A stretch of DNA of 64,000 nt from Rhodococcus sp. 06-462-5 (GTDB lineage Bacteria > Actinomycetota > Actinomycetes > Mycobacteriales > Mycobacteriaceae), in assembly GCF_002258315.1 (NCBI RefSeq), contig NZ_NOYD01000013.1, forward strand, positions 248,001-312,000, given 5' to 3'. A program made the translations under genes and the position numbers. Of this stretch, positions 15,908 to 25,243 are shown in pieces; the first letter of the stretch is position 1; every line of letters begins with the position of its first letter. The notes under the pieces were generated by a model. The model had not been told where the DNA came from, searched no databases, and saw only the letters and a list, made by a program, of their open reading frames with translations.

Positions 15908-18727
15908 TTGTCCGAAGTGAACAGCGGCGAACGGCAGAACACATCGTCTGCAGGCAAGAAGGGCTCTGATGGCCGGGTCCGCGTCATCCGCGAGGGTGTC
16001 GCGTCGTACCTGCCCGATATCGACAACGACGAGACCAACGAATGGATCGAATCGTTCGACGGCCTGTTGGAGAGGTCCGGCCCCAACCGCGCTCGCTACC
16101 TGATGCTCAGGTTGCTCGAGCGCGCCGGCGAGCGCCGCGTCGCGCTGCCGTCGCTGACGTCGACGGATTACGTCAACACCATTCCCACCGAGAACGAGCC
16201 GTGGTTCCCCGGCGACGAGTCGATGGAACGCCGCTACCGCGCCTGGATCCGCTGGAACGCGGCCATCATGGTGCACCGCGCGCAGCGTCCCGGCGTCGGC
16301 GTCGGCGGACACATCTCCACGTACGCCTCGTCGGCTGCGCTGTACGAGGTCGGCTTCAACCACTTCTTCCGCGGCAAGGACCACCCGGGCGGCGGCGACC
16401 ACATCTTCATCCAGGGTCACGCCTCCCCCGGCATCTACGCCCGCGCCTTCCTCGAGGGCCGCATCCCGGCCGAGCGCATGGACGGCTTCCGTCAGGAGGC
16501 CAGTCACGTGAACGAGGGCGGCGGACTGCCGTCGTACCCGCACCCGCGTCTGATGCAGGACTTCTGGGAGTTCCCGACGGTATCGATGGGTCTCGGCCCG
16601 ATGAACGCCATCTACCAGGCCCGCTTCAATCACTACCTCAACGACCGCGGCATCAAGGACACCACCGATCAGCACGTGTGGGCGTACCTCGGCGACGGCG
16701 AGATGGACGAGCCGGAATCGCGTGGACTCGCACACGTGGCCGCCACCGAGGGCCTCGACAACCTCACGTTCGTCGTCAACTGCAACCTGCAGCGCCTCGA
16801 CGGCCCGGTCCGCGGCAACGGCAAGATCATCCAGGAACTGGAGTCGTTCTTCCGCGGAGCAGGCTGGAACGTCATCAAGGTCGTCTGGGGCCGCGAGTGG
16901 GACTCGCTGCTGCACAAGGACCGCGACGGCGCACTGGTGAACCTCATGAACACCACGCCCGACGGCGACTTCCAGACCTACAAGGCCAACGACGGCAGCT
17001 ACGTCCGCGATCACTTCTTCGGCCGCGATCCGCGCACCAAGGAACTCGTCAAGGACCTGTCGGACGACGAGATCTGGAACCTCAAGCGCGGCGGCCACGA
17101 CTACCGCAAGGTGCACGCTGCCTACGCGGCCGCGATGTCGCACAAGGGCCAGCCGACGGTCATCCTGGCGCACACCATCAAGGGCTACACCCTCGGCAAG
17201 CACTTCGAGGGCCGTAACGCCACGCACCAGATGAAGAAGCTCACGCTCGACGATCTCAAGACGTTCCGCGATCTCCAGCACATCCCGATCTCCGACGAGG
17301 AGCTCGAGAAGGATCCGTACATGCCGCCGTACTACCACCCCGGTGCGGACGCTCCCGAGATCCAGTACATGCTCGATCGTCGCAACAAGCTCGGCGGATT
17401 CGTCCCCGAGCGGCGAGTGGACGTCAAGCCGCTGCCGCAGCCGGGCGACGACACGTACAAGACGCTCCGCAAGGGCTCCGGCAAGCAGGAAGTCGCCACC
17501 ACCATGGCACTCGTGCGCGTCATGAAGGAGTTGTTGCGAGACAAGGAGATCGGCCACCGAATCGTGCCGATCATCCCCGACGAGGCCCGCACCTTCGGTA
17601 TGGACTCGTGGTTCCCGTCTCTGAAGATCTACAACCGCAACGGCCAGCTCTACACCTCGGTGGACTCGGAGCTGATGCTCGCCTACAAGGAGAGCTCGGT
17701 CGGCCAGATCCTGCACGAGGGCATCAACGAGGCCGGTTCGACGTCGTCGTTCACCGCTGTCGGTACCTCGTACTCCACGCACGGCGAGGTCATGATCCCG
17801 CTGTACATCTTCTACTCGATGTTCGGCTTCCAGCGCACCGGCGACGGTCTCTGGGCGGCAGCAGACCAGATGGCTCGCGGATTCGTGCTCGGTGCCACCG
17901 CAGGTCGCACCACGCTCACCGGTGAGGGTCTGCAGCACGCCGACGGTCATTCGCTGCTGTTGGCGTCGACCAACCCGGCGGCCGTGGCCTACGACCCGGC
18001 GTTCTCGTACGAGATCGCGCACATCGTCAAGGACGGTCTGCGACGGATGTACGGCGGGACCGAAGGTGTCGAGGGCTTCGGCGGAGAGAACATCTTCTAC
18101 TACATCACCCTCTACAACGAGCCGTACGTACAGCCGGCCGAGCCGGAGAACCTCGACGTCGAGGGTCTGCTCAAGGGCATCTACCGGTTCGCCGAGCCGC
18201 AGGAAGGCGACGGACCCGAGGCGCAGCTGCTGGCGTCCGGCGTCGGCATCGTGTCGGCCCGTAAGGCACGTGAGCTGCTGTTCGAGGAGTGGGGCGTTCG
18301 TTCGGCCGTCTGGTCGGTGACCTCGTGGGGCGAACTGCGCCGCGACGGTGTCGAGGCCGAGAAGGAGTCCCTGCGCAATCCGGGTGCCGACAAGCGCGTT
18401 CCGTTCGTCACCTCGGCTCTGGCCGACGCCAACGGCCCGGTCATCGCGTCCTCTGATTGGATGCGCGCCGTTCCGGATCAGATCCGTCAGTGGGTTCCGG
18501 GCGATTACGTCACCCTCGGCACGGACGGTTTCGGGTTCTCCGATACCCGTCCGGCGGCGCGCCGTGTGTTCAACGTCGACGCCGAGTCGATCGTCGTCGC
18601 CACGTTGTCCGCTCTCGCGGCATCCGGTGAGATCGACAAGTCCAAGGCAATCGAAGCTGCGGACAAGTACAAGATCGACGACGTCACCGCTGCGCCGACG
18701 TCGTTCGCCGATACCGGTTCGGCGTAG
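15908..18727 (+). CDS. aceE: Pyruvate dehydrogenase E1 component, homodimeric type
   Basis: This large E1 enzyme decarboxylates pyruvate with thiamine diphosphate and feeds acetyl-CoA to the cycle and to lipid synthesis. About 939 residues from TTG 15908 is normal for the homodimeric type. The thiamine-binding motif [10 protein letters not shown] (about residue 262) and its closing N in VVNCN are present. So are the conserved early segments [15 protein letters not shown] and [15 protein letters not shown], the latter matching known E1 chains. GTG at 15899 or 15917 are alternative starts; GAGGAG at 15890-15895 favours TTG 15908. The gene stands alone with a strong terminator after it, and is followed by the mabR-like regulator, as in mycobacteria. 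Confidence 0.96.
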   Translation: MSEVNSGERQNTSSAGKKGSDGRVRVIREGVASYLPDIDNDETNEWIESFDGLLERSGPNRARYLMLRLLERAGERRVALPSLTSTDYVNTIPTENEPWFPGDESMERRYRAWIRWNAAIMVHRAQRPGVGVGGHISTYASSAALYEVGFNHFFRGKDHPGGGDHIFIQGHASPGIYARAFLEGRIPAERMDGFRQEASHVNEGGGLPSYPHPRLMQDFWEFPTVSMGLGPMNAIYQARFNHYLNDRGIKDTTDQHVWAYLGDGEMDEPESRGLAHVAATEGLDNLTFVVNCNLQRLDGPVRGNGKIIQELESFFRGAGWNVIKVVWGREWDSLLHKDRDGALVNLMNTTPDGDFQTYKANDGSYVRDHFFGRDPRTKELVKDLSDDEIWNLKRGGHDYRKVHAAYAAAMSHKGQPTVILAHTIKGYTLGKHFEGRNATHQMKKLTLDDLKTFRDLQHIPISDEELEKDPYMPPYYHPGADAPEIQYMLDRRNKLGGFVPERRVDVKPLPQPGDDTYKTLRKGSGKQEVATTMALVRVMKELLRDKEIGHRIVPIIPDEARTFGMDSWFPSLKIYNRNGQLYTSVDSELMLAYKESSVGQILHEGINEAGSTSSFTAVGTSYSTHGEVMIPLYIFYSMFGFQRTGDGLWAAADQMARGFVLGATAGRTTLTGEGLQHADGHSLLLASTNPAAVAYDPAFSYEIAHIVKDGLRRMYGGTEGVEGFGGENIFYYITLYNEPYVQPAEPENLDVEGLLKGIYRFAEPQEGDGPEAQLLASGVGIVSARKARELLFEEWGVRSAVWSVTSWGELRRDGVEAEKESLRNPGADKRVPFVTSALADANGPVIASSDWMRAVPDQIRQWVPGDYVTLGTDGFGFSDTRPAARRVFNVDAESIVVATLSALAASGEIDKSKAIEAADKYKIDDVTAAPTSFADTGSA

Positions 18728-18742
18728 GTTCGACCCTGATCA

Positions 18743-18799
18743 CCCGACCCCCGTTCCACCTCGCGCGGCACGTCCAGCGCGAGGTGGGCGGGGGTCGGG
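18743..18799 (+). terminator. Strong hairpin after aceE
   Basis: A long stem formed by CCCGACCCCCG plus CCACCTCGCGC pairs with GCGCGAGGTGG plus CGGGGGTCGGG around a loop of about 10 bases. It lies 16 bases after the aceE stop and just before the regulator gene. No long T-run follows, as is common in high-GC actinobacteria. It should separate aceE transcription from the downstream regulator. Confidence 0.8.
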
Positions 18800-18813
18800 C
18801 GTAGGTTCTCCTT

Positions 18814-20193
18814 ATGTCCGATGCGAAGCCCGGTTCACCGGACAGTGCCTCCACACGCGATGTGTCCCGACGCGACGCCTATCGTGAGGCGTTGCGTGAG
18901 TCGTTGACCTCGGACAACGAAGTGCATCTTCCGGTCGCCTCACTGGCTCCCTCACGCCAGAAGCGCGATCCCCTGCCCGACGCCCTGCTGCGCCGCGTCA
19001 AGCAGTTCTCCGGCCGACTCTCGACCGAAGCCGTCACCACGATGCAGGGCCAGCTGCCGTTCTTCGGTGATCTCGATGCGGCCCAACGCGCGAGCGTGCA
19101 GTTGTTGATTCAGACAGCCGTCGACAACTTTCTCGAATGGCTGAAGAACCCCAACAGCGATATCCGCTTCAGCCTCGACGCATTCCAGGTCATCCCCCAA
19201 GACCTTGCTCGACGCCTCACTCTGCGCCAGACCGTCGACATGGTCCGGGTGGCGATGGAGTTCTTCGAGCAGTGGCTTCCGGCGCTGGCTCGCAACGATC
19301 AGCAGTTGGTGGCCCTGACCGAGGCCGTATTGCGGTACGGGCGCGAGCTCGGTTTCGCGGCCGCCTCCGTCTACGCCAGCGCAGCCGAGTCGCGCGGAGC
19401 CTGGGACACCCGCCTCGAAGCTCTCGTGGTCGATGCCGTTGTTCGCGGCGACACCGGCTCCGACATGCTCTCGCGTGCCGCCACGCTGAACTGGGACGCC
19501 ACGGCCCCCGCGACGGTGTTGGTCGGCACTCCCCCGGACGATCGCGGCGTCTCGGTGGTCGGAACAGTGCACGCCGTGGCGCAGAAGCACGGCCGAGCGG
19601 CACTGGCCGTGGTGCAAGGCACTCGACTGGTGATGGTGGTCAGCGGCCAGATCGAGGACACGCCGGCCCACCACGTGTTCATCGAGGACATGTTGCAGAA
19701 CTTCTCCGACGGGCCCGTCGTCATCGGCCCGACCACTCGCACCCTGGGCGCGGCGCACTCGAGCGCGGTGGAAGCCTTCGCCGGGATGCAGGCCGTCGCC
19801 GGCTGGCGAGGTGCGCCGCGTCCGGTGCACGCAGGCGAGTTGTTGCCCGAACGCGCACTGCTCAACGACGGTGCAGCGATATCGGCATTGAACGAGCACG
19901 TGGTCGTTCCGTTGGCGGCGGCGGGTTCGGGACTGGCCGACACCCTCGATGCGTATCTCGACTGTGGCGGAGCCGTGGAAACCTGCGCACGGCAGCTGTT
20001 TGTTCATCCAAATACCGTCCGGTATCGGCTCAAGCGCATCGCAGAGGTCACCGGTCGCGACCCCACTCACCCGCGCGACGCGTACGTGCTCAGGGTCGCG
20101 GCAACGGTAGGTAGGTTGGCTCGAACGCATCACGAACCGCAGCATCCTGCCCCATATGTCACACAGGTCACATTCGGAGAAGTGGTTACGTAA
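18814..20193 (+). CDS. mabR: CdaR/PucR-family regulator, MabR-like
   Basis: This 459-residue transcription factor has a long N-terminal sensory region and a C-terminal helix-turn-helix of the CdaR/PucR type (ETCARQLFVHPNTVRYRLKRIAEVTG, about residues 389-414), ending shortly after LRVAATVGRL. In Mycobacterium tuberculosis the gene at this place (Rv2242, MabR) controls the downstream fatty acid synthase II operon. The position between aceE and fabD is the same here. A matching inverted repeat lies between this gene and fabD. The start at ATG 18814 follows AGGTTCTCCTT. The family and synteny are clear; the MabR function is transferred by analogy. Confidence 0.88.
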   Translation: MSDAKPGSPDSASTRDVSRRDAYREALRESLTSDNEVHLPVASLAPSRQKRDPLPDALLRRVKQFSGRLSTEAVTTMQGQLPFFGDLDAAQRASVQLLIQTAVDNFLEWLKNPNSDIRFSLDAFQVIPQDLARRLTLRQTVDMVRVAMEFFEQWLPALARNDQQLVALTEAVLRYGRELGFAAASVYASAAESRGAWDTRLEALVVDAVVRGDTGSDMLSRAATLNWDATAPATVLVGTPPDDRGVSVVGTVHAVAQKHGRAALAVVQGTRLVMVVSGQIEDTPAHHVFIEDMLQNFSDGPVVIGPTTRTLGAAHSSAVEAFAGMQAVAGWRGAPRPVHAGELLPERALLNDGAAISALNEHVVVPLAAAGSGLADTLDAYLDCGGAVETCARQLFVHPNTVRYRLKRIAEVTGRDPTHPRDAYVLRVAATVGRLARTHHEPQHPAPYVTQVTFGEVVT

Positions 20194-20231
20194 CGCCGGA
20201 CCACCCTCCGGCGATAGCGAGTCCCCACGAG

Positions 20232-20258
20232 GCAATTTGTAGGGTTCCCACAAATTGC
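20232..20258 (+). promoter_or_regulatory. Probable MabR operator upstream of fabD
   Basis: GCAATTTGT and ACAAATTGC are exact inverted repeats separated by 9 bases (AGGGTTCCC). The core TTTGT-N9-ACAAA agrees with the TTTTGT-N9-ACAAAA repeat I recall for mycobacterial MabR. It lies 64-90 bases before the fabD start, in the only gap between the regulator gene and the fab operon. As RNA it could also form a hairpin, but the fixed N9 spacing and the regulator next door favour an operator. Confidence 0.7.
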
Positions 20259-20321
20259 TTGTCGAGAGTTCATCGAGCGCGACATCACTCATCAGGCACC
20301 CGACAGTGTTCTCTTAACCCT

Positions 20322-21230
20322 GTGATTGCGTTGCTTGCGCCCGGTCAGGGCTCCCAGACTCCCGGCATGCTGTTGCCTTGGCTCGAATTGCCAGGTGCGG
20401 CAGACCGACTCGCATTGTGGTCGAAGGCCTCCGGTCTCGACCTCGTCCGCCTCGGCACCACCGCCACCGCCGAGGAGATCACCGACACCGCTGTGACCCA
20501 GCCCCTGGTCGTGGCATCGGCCTTGCTCGCGTTCGAGGAGATCGCATCGCGCGGCCTGTTCCCCGAGGACGCCGTCGTCGCCGGACACTCGGTGGGCGAA
20601 CTCGCCGCCGCTGCCATCGCCGGCGTCATCTCCTCCGACGACGCGGTGTCACTCGCCGCCGTCCGGGGCGCAGCAATGGCCACGGCGTGCGCACTCGAAC
20701 CGACCGGCATGTCCGCCGTGCTCGGCGGAGACGAAGCTGCCGTCCTGGCCCGACTCGAAGAACTCGACCTCGCGCCGGCCAACGTCAACGCTGCAGGTCA
20801 AATCGTCGCAGCCGGCCTGCTCACCAAACTTGCCGAGTTGGCCGAGAGCGCGCCCGAGAAGGCCCGGGTTCGCGCACTGCCGGTCGCAGGCGCGTTCCAC
20901 ACCAAGTACATGGCGTCTGCAGGCGATACCGTTGCCGCAGCCGCTGCCGCGATCACCCCGTCGGAGCCGACACGGACATTGCTGTCCAACTCGGACGGTC
21001 AGCCGGTCGCCTCGGGTGCCGACGCACTGAACAAGCTTGCTGCCCAGGTCACTCGCCCCGTGCGGTGGGACCTGTGCACTGCCTACTTGCGCACCGCGCA
21101 GGTCACCGGACTTGTGGAACTGCCCCCGGCAGGCGCACTGGTCGGCATCGCCAAACGCGAACTGCGCGGCGTTGCCAACCTCGGCCTGAAGACACCGGCG
21201 GACATCTCCGCAATGGCCGATCTCGGTTAG
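20322..21230 (+). CDS. fabD: Malonyl-CoA:ACP transacylase
   Basis: FabD moves malonyl groups from CoA to acyl carrier protein for fatty acid synthase II. The 302-residue product starts at GTG 20322 with IALLAPGQGSQTPGM. GQGSQ lies at 8-12, the nucleophile S90 in GHSVGE, the carboxylate-binding R115, and the catalytic H193 in GAFHTKYM. Longer frame starts upstream run through the operator and are rejected. It is the first gene of the fabD-acpM-kasA-accD6 series and probably under control of the adjacent MabR-like regulator. Confidence 0.95.
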   Translation: MIALLAPGQGSQTPGMLLPWLELPGAADRLALWSKASGLDLVRLGTTATAEEITDTAVTQPLVVASALLAFEEIASRGLFPEDAVVAGHSVGELAAAAIAGVISSDDAVSLAAVRGAAMATACALEPTGMSAVLGGDEAAVLARLEELDLAPANVNAAGQIVAAGLLTKLAELAESAPEKARVRALPVAGAFHTKYMASAGDTVAAAAAAITPSEPTRTLLSNSDGQPVASGADALNKLAAQVTRPVRWDLCTAYLRTAQVTGLVELPPAGALVGIAKRELRGVANLGLKTPADISAMADLG

Positions 21231-21360
21231 CTCGCCCCACACACTCCGCCGTCACAGCACTGCGGACAGCACTTCCACTCCCCGAGTGGCAGAAATGCAC
21301 AATCGCGTCTCGAAGCACATGACTTCGGCGTTCTACACAGAAGAGAAGGGAGCCACAACA

Positions 21361-21663
21361 GTGGCCAGCCAGGAAGACCTCATCGCCGGACTTGCAGAGA
21401 TCATCGAGGAGGTCACGGGCATCGAACCGTCCGAGGTGACCATCGAGAAGTCCTTCGTGGACGACCTCGACATCGACTCGCTCTCCATGGTCGAGATCGC
21501 AGTGCAGACCGAGGACAAGTACGGCGTGAAGATCCCCGACGAGGACCTCGCGGGTCTGCGCACCGTCGGCGACGCCGTCAACTACATCCAGAAGCTCGAA
21601 GCGGAGAACCCCGAAGCCGCAGAAGCTATCAAGGCCAAGCTCGACGACTCCGCGAGCGAGTGA
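21361..21663 (+). CDS. acpM: Meromycolate extension acyl carrier protein
   Basis: This 100-residue acyl carrier protein carries the growing chain on phosphopantetheine attached to S40 in DIDSLSMVE. It begins at GTG 21361 ([19 protein letters not shown]) after AGAAGGGAG, and has the extended acidic C-terminus ([13 protein letters not shown]) seen in AcpM of mycolate producers, beyond the usual length near 78. The upstream in-frame ATGs at 21286 and 21319 are not supported by a binding site. The stop overlaps a possible GTG start of kasA. Confidence 0.95.
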   Translation: MASQEDLIAGLAEIIEEVTGIEPSEVTIEKSFVDDLDIDSLSMVEIAVQTEDKYGVKIPDEDLAGLRTVGDAVNYIQKLEAENPEAAEAIKAKLDDSASE

Positions 21664-21671
21664 CAGGGCCC

Positions 21672-22922
21672 ATGACCAACCCATCCACCGCCAACGGACG
21701 CTTCCCCAGTGTCGTCGTCACCAGCCTCGCTGCGACCACGTCACTCGCGGGTGACGTCGATGCCACGTGGAAGGGTCTGCTGAACGGCGACAGCGGAATT
21801 GCGAAGCTCGAAGACGATTTCGTCGCCGAGTACGACCTGCCCGTGCGGATCGGCGGACACCTCGCGGTGAACCCGCAGAGCCTGCTCTCGCGGGTCGAGA
21901 TTCGTCGCCTGAGCTATGTCGAGCAACTGTCGACGGTCCTCGGCCGCGAGGTCTGGAAGAACGCCGGAACTCCCGACGTCGATCCCCTTCGCCTCGGTGT
22001 GTCGATCGGTACCGGCCTCGGTGGCGGCGATTCTCTGATCGACGCCAACGACAAGATGAAGGCAGGCGGCTACCGCAAGGTGTCTCCGCTCGCCGTTCAG
22101 ATGGTCATGCCGAACGGCCCCGCAGCGGTCGTCGGACTCGAGCTCAAAGCACAGGCCGGTGTCATCACTCCCGTTTCCGCCTGCTCCTCGGGATCGGAAG
22201 CCATCGCACACGCGTGGCGGATGATCGTGATGGGCGACGCGGACATGGTCGTCACCGGCGGCGTCGAGGGCTACATCGACGCGGTTCCGATCGCCAGCTT
22301 CTCCATGATGCGGGCGATGAGCACCAACAACGACAACCCGAAGGGTGCGTCACGTCCGTTCGACAAGGACCGTGACGGCTTCGTCTTCGGTGAAGCGGGT
22401 GCGCTCATGGTCATCGAGACCGAAGAGCACGCCAAGGCTCGCGGCGCAACGATTCACGCCCGCCTGCTCGGTGCCGGAATCACCTCCGACGGGTTCCACC
22501 TGGTGGCCCCCGATCCGGAGGGCAAGGGTGCCGCGCGTGCGATGCAGCGCGCCATCGAGACCGCAGGCCTGCAGAAGTCCGACATCACCCACGTGAACGC
22601 CCACGCAACGGCAACTCCCATCGGAGACACCGCCGAGGCGCTGGCGATCAACAAGGCCGTCGGAAATCACGCAGCGGTGTACGCACCGAAATCCGCTCTG
22701 GGCCACTCGATCGGTGCCGTCGGCGCTCTCGAGTCGGTACTGACGGTGCTGGCAGTGCGTGAGGGAATCATCCCTCCCACACTGAATTTGGAGAACCAGG
22801 ATCCCGAGATCGATCTCGACGTCGTCAAGGGCGAGCCCCGCGTCGGACAGATCGATTACGCGATCAACAACTCGTTCGGATTCGGTGGGCACAACGTAGC
22901 GCTCGCCTTCGGAAAGGCTTGA
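21672..22922 (+). CDS. kasA: Beta-ketoacyl-ACP synthase KasA
   Basis: KasA condenses malonyl-ACP with acyl-ACP chains in fatty acid synthase II. Starting at ATG 21672 ([17 protein letters not shown]) it has 416 residues, the same length as the Mycobacterium tuberculosis enzyme. The catalytic cysteine lies in [12 protein letters not shown] (about 171), with histidines in [13 protein letters not shown] and [15 protein letters not shown], and the closing [10 protein letters not shown] is complete. The usual NAHGTAT motif here reads NAHATAT, a conservative change beside the first active-site histidine. A GTG at 21660, overlapping the acpM stop, is an alternative start. No kasB follows. Confidence 0.95.
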   Translation: MTNPSTANGRFPSVVVTSLAATTSLAGDVDATWKGLLNGDSGIAKLEDDFVAEYDLPVRIGGHLAVNPQSLLSRVEIRRLSYVEQLSTVLGREVWKNAGTPDVDPLRLGVSIGTGLGGGDSLIDANDKMKAGGYRKVSPLAVQMVMPNGPAAVVGLELKAQAGVITPVSACSSGSEAIAHAWRMIVMGDADMVVTGGVEGYIDAVPIASFSMMRAMSTNNDNPKGASRPFDKDRDGFVFGEAGALMVIETEEHAKARGATIHARLLGAGITSDGFHLVAPDPEGKGAARAMQRAIETAGLQKSDITHVNAHATATPIGDTAEALAINKAVGNHAAVYAPKSALGHSIGAVGALESVLTVLAVREGIIPPTLNLENQDPEIDLDVVKGEPRVGQIDYAINNSFGFGGHNVALAFGKA

Positions 22923-22924
22923 TG

Positions 22925-23045
22925 CACTGAGTCGCTTCGTCGACTCAGCCAATCTCGCTCTCGCAGTGCATGATCCGGACCGGGGCCGTTCCCAGGGAAC
23001 GGTTCCGGTTCGGGCCTCGCCCCCTCAGGGGCCCTGAAGAAGGAC
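22925..23045 (+). promoter_or_regulatory. Structured leader between kasA and accD6
   Basis: This 128-base gap is unusually rich in nested hairpins. An outer pair TGCACTG/CAGTGCA encloses GAGTCG/CGACTC. A second arm CCGTTCCC-AG-GGAACGG lies near 22988-23005 and is extended by CCGGACC/GGTTCCGG flanks. A third, GCCCC/GGGGC, runs up to the accD6 ribosome-binding site (GAAGAAGGA). It could be a processing or attenuation element setting AccD6 level relative to KasA, or a weak terminator. I see no known riboswitch signature. Confidence 0.4.
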
Positions 23046-23050
23046 AAGCG

Positions 23051-24484
23051 ATGACCATTCTGGCCCCTGTCACACGATCCGGTACCTCCACAGACCCCCG
23101 CGATCCACTCGCGCGCCTCGAGAATCTGTTCGACGCCGGAACCACTGTGCCGCTGCATGATCGGGACAAATCCGGCATCCTCGCAGCATCCGGTGAGATC
23201 GACGGCGTCCACACCATCGCCTACTGCTCCGACGCCACAGTCATGGGCGGAGCCATGGGCGTCGACGGCTGCAAGCACATCGTCGCCGCCATCGACACGG
23301 CCATCGAGCAGCGCGCTCCGATCGTCGGCGTCTGGCACTCCGGAGGCGCTCGCCTCGCCGAGGGCGTCGAAGCTCTCCACGCCGTCGGACTCGTCTTCGA
23401 GGCCATGGTTCGAGCATCCGGCCTCGTCCCCCAAGTTTCCGTCGTCCTCGGCTTCGCAGCCGGCGGCGCCGCCTACGGTCCTGCGTTGACCGACGTCGTC
23501 ATCATGGCTCCCGAGGGACGCGTGTTCGTCACCGGCCCCGACGTCGTCCGCAGCGTCACCGGTGAGCAGGTCGACATGGCCTCGCTCGGCGGCCCCGACA
23601 CCCACCACAAGAAGTCCGGCGTGTGCCACATCGTCGCCGACAGCGAGATGGACGCGTTCACTCGCGCCCGCCGTCTGGTGTCCATGTTCTGCGAGCAGGG
23701 CGACTTCGACATCGCCGCTGCCGAGCACGGTGACACCGACCTCCGGGCTCTGATGCCCGAATCCAACCGTCGCGCATACGACGTCCACCCGATCGTGCAC
23801 GAACTGCTGGACAACGTCGAAGGAGAATCGACCTTCGAGGAGTTCCAGGGCGGCTGGGCCCGCAGCATAGTCATCGGCCTCGGCCGTATCAGCGGCCGCA
23901 CCGTCGGTGTCATCGCCAACAACCCGATTCGACTCGGCGGCTGCCTCAACTCCGAAAGTGCCGAGAAAGCAGCGCGATTCGTGCGGCTCTGCGACGCTTT
24001 CGGCATCCCGCTCATCGTGGTCGTCGACGTTCCCGGATATCTCCCCGGCGTCAGCATGGAATGGGAAGGCGTCGTTCGCCGCGGAGCAAAGCTGCTGCAC
24101 GCCTTCGCCGAAGCCACGGTCCCCCGCGTGACCCTCGTGACCCGCAAGATCTACGGCGGCGCATACATCGCAATGAACGCTCGCGCACTCGGTGCCACCG
24201 CCGTCTACGCCTGGCCCGGCTCCGAGGTCGCCGTGATGGGCGCGAAGGCCGCCGTCGGCATCCTGCACAAGAAGGCACTCGCAGCTGCTCCCGAGGAGGA
24301 GCGTGAGGCACTGCACGATCGCCTCACCGTCGAGCACGAAAGCATCGCCGGTGGCGTCGAGCGTGCCGTGGCCATCGGTGTCGTCGACGAGGTCATCGAG
24401 CCGAGCAAGACCCGCAGCACCGTCGCCAAGGCCCTCGCGGCCGCGCCTGCTGCGCGCGGCAACCACAAGAACATTCCGCTCTGA
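23051..24484 (+). CDS. accD6: Acyl-CoA carboxylase beta subunit AccD6
   Basis: This 477-residue carboxyltransferase subunit makes malonyl-CoA for fatty acid synthase together with a biotin-carrying alpha subunit encoded elsewhere. Both crotonase-fold carboxyltransferase halves are present. N-terminal: GVWHSGGARLAEGVEAL, GFAAGGAAYGPALTD and FVTGPDVVRSVTGE. C-terminal: ANNPIRLGGCLNSESAEKAARFVRLCDAFGIP, VDVPGYLPG, KIYGGAYIAMNARALGA. ATG 23051 follows AAGAAGGA at good spacing. It closes the fatty acid synthase II operon as in mycobacteria, after a structured gap rather than a kasB gene. Confidence 0.95.
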   Translation: MTILAPVTRSGTSTDPRDPLARLENLFDAGTTVPLHDRDKSGILAASGEIDGVHTIAYCSDATVMGGAMGVDGCKHIVAAIDTAIEQRAPIVGVWHSGGARLAEGVEALHAVGLVFEAMVRASGLVPQVSVVLGFAAGGAAYGPALTDVVIMAPEGRVFVTGPDVVRSVTGEQVDMASLGGPDTHHKKSGVCHIVADSEMDAFTRARRLVSMFCEQGDFDIAAAEHGDTDLRALMPESNRRAYDVHPIVHELLDNVEGESTFEEFQGGWARSIVIGLGRISGRTVGVIANNPIRLGGCLNSESAEKAARFVRLCDAFGIPLIVVVDVPGYLPGVSMEWEGVVRRGAKLLHAFAEATVPRVTLVTRKIYGGAYIAMNARALGATAVYAWPGSEVAVMGAKAAVGILHKKALAAAPEEEREALHDRLTVEHESIAGGVERAVAIGVVDEVIEPSKTRSTVAKALAAAPAARGNHKNIPL

Positions 24485-24555
24485 TCGCTCGGCTGCGCCT
24501 GCGGCCATGACCCCGGCACCCCGCCCCGGTTGTTCGCCCGCCCTACCCCGGCCGC

Positions 24556-24602
24556 GTGAATGGACCCTTGCAGCGCCCAGACGTATGCAATGGTCCATTC
24601 AC
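24556..24602. repeat. Long near-perfect palindrome, likely bidirectional terminator or dispersed repeat
   Basis: The left arm GTGAATGGACC-C-TTGCA pairs with TGCAA-TGGTCCATTCAC over 17 positions with one mismatch, leaving a 13-base loop. It lies between the end of accD6 and the end of the convergent cold-shock gene, the place for a shared terminator. The arms are much more A+T-balanced than nearby DNA, and the length exceeds a normal terminator, so a dispersed palindromic repeat is possible. No second copy was noticed in this window. Confidence 0.7.
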
Positions 24603-24702
24603 GGTGTGGAGCAATGCGACCCGAAGCGCTCTGAGTGCAACAAAGCCACATTCATCCGGAACCGAACGGGCTCCAGGGCGGGATGAAGGGGCTACGCGTC
24701 GG

Positions 24703-25152
24703 TCAGTTCTCGATCCACTTGTGGTCGTGAGCCAGTCGCAGCATCGCTGATCGGATGTCGAGGATCTGCGCTGCCGTCACGGTTCCGTTGGCCGTCAGTA
24801 ATGCCTCGGTGACCTCGGCTGTGAAGTCCGCTTCGGACAGCACGTCGCAGATGACGTCTTCGAGGTTCTGATGGTCGGTCACCGGCACGGTGTGGTGGTA
24901 CGGCACGTCGGGCTTGTGTCGGGTCACCAGCGCGGTCGATGCGGGGCCGTCGATTATCTGTACCTGGGTTGCCTTGAGTCCTCGGTCGCCGTCGACGGCG
25001 ACGTACTCGACGCGAACCCCCGGTGCCAGCAGCCTTTTGTCGAAATCCAGATCGTTGACGTGAATGAACACGTCCTCGCCGCCCTCGTCCGGCGCTACGA
25101 ATCCGTACCCCTTGAATTCGTCGAATCGAATCACTTTTCCGGTCGACAACAT
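24703..25152 (-). CDS. Cold-shock domain protein, CspB-like with C-terminal extension
   Basis: The first 65 or so residues form a cold-shock domain: TGKVIRFDEFKGYGFVAPDEGGEDVFIHVNDL carries the RNP1-like KGYGF and RNP2-like VFIH motifs that bind single-stranded RNA or DNA. The remaining 80 or so residues (from VTRHKPDVPYHH) form an unassigned helical extension found in the actinobacterial CspB-like group. The start is taken at ATG 25152 (MLSTGKV); GTGs a few codons upstream are possible. The total of about 149 residues is roughly twice a simple Csp. It probably acts as an RNA chaperone. The gene is followed by the palindrome shared with accD6. Confidence 0.87.
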   Translation of the reverse strand: MLSTGKVIRFDEFKGYGFVAPDEGGEDVFIHVNDLDFDKRLLAPGVRVEYVAVDGDRGLKATQVQIIDGPASTALVTRHKPDVPYHHTVPVTDHQNLEDVICDVLSEADFTAEVTEALLTANGTVTAAQILDIRSAMLRLAHDHKWIEN

Positions 25153-25243
25153 CGAACTCACCACTCCACGGTCGTTCCCACATGCCTACCCCAGGCACGC
25201 CCGCGAAACTACCGCGACACCGAACCCCCAGCAACTCTCACCA

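Noticed and set aside
15842-18022. A 726-codon open frame antisense to aceE
   Set aside because: Long antisense frames are usual over high-GC genes with strong codon bias. The sequence is rich in Val, Arg and Asp without domains, and the sense frame is an unmistakable E1 enzyme.
22856-24598. A 580-codon antisense frame over accD6
   Set aside because: It mirrors accD6 codon structure, has no recognisable motif and would conflict with a certain gene.
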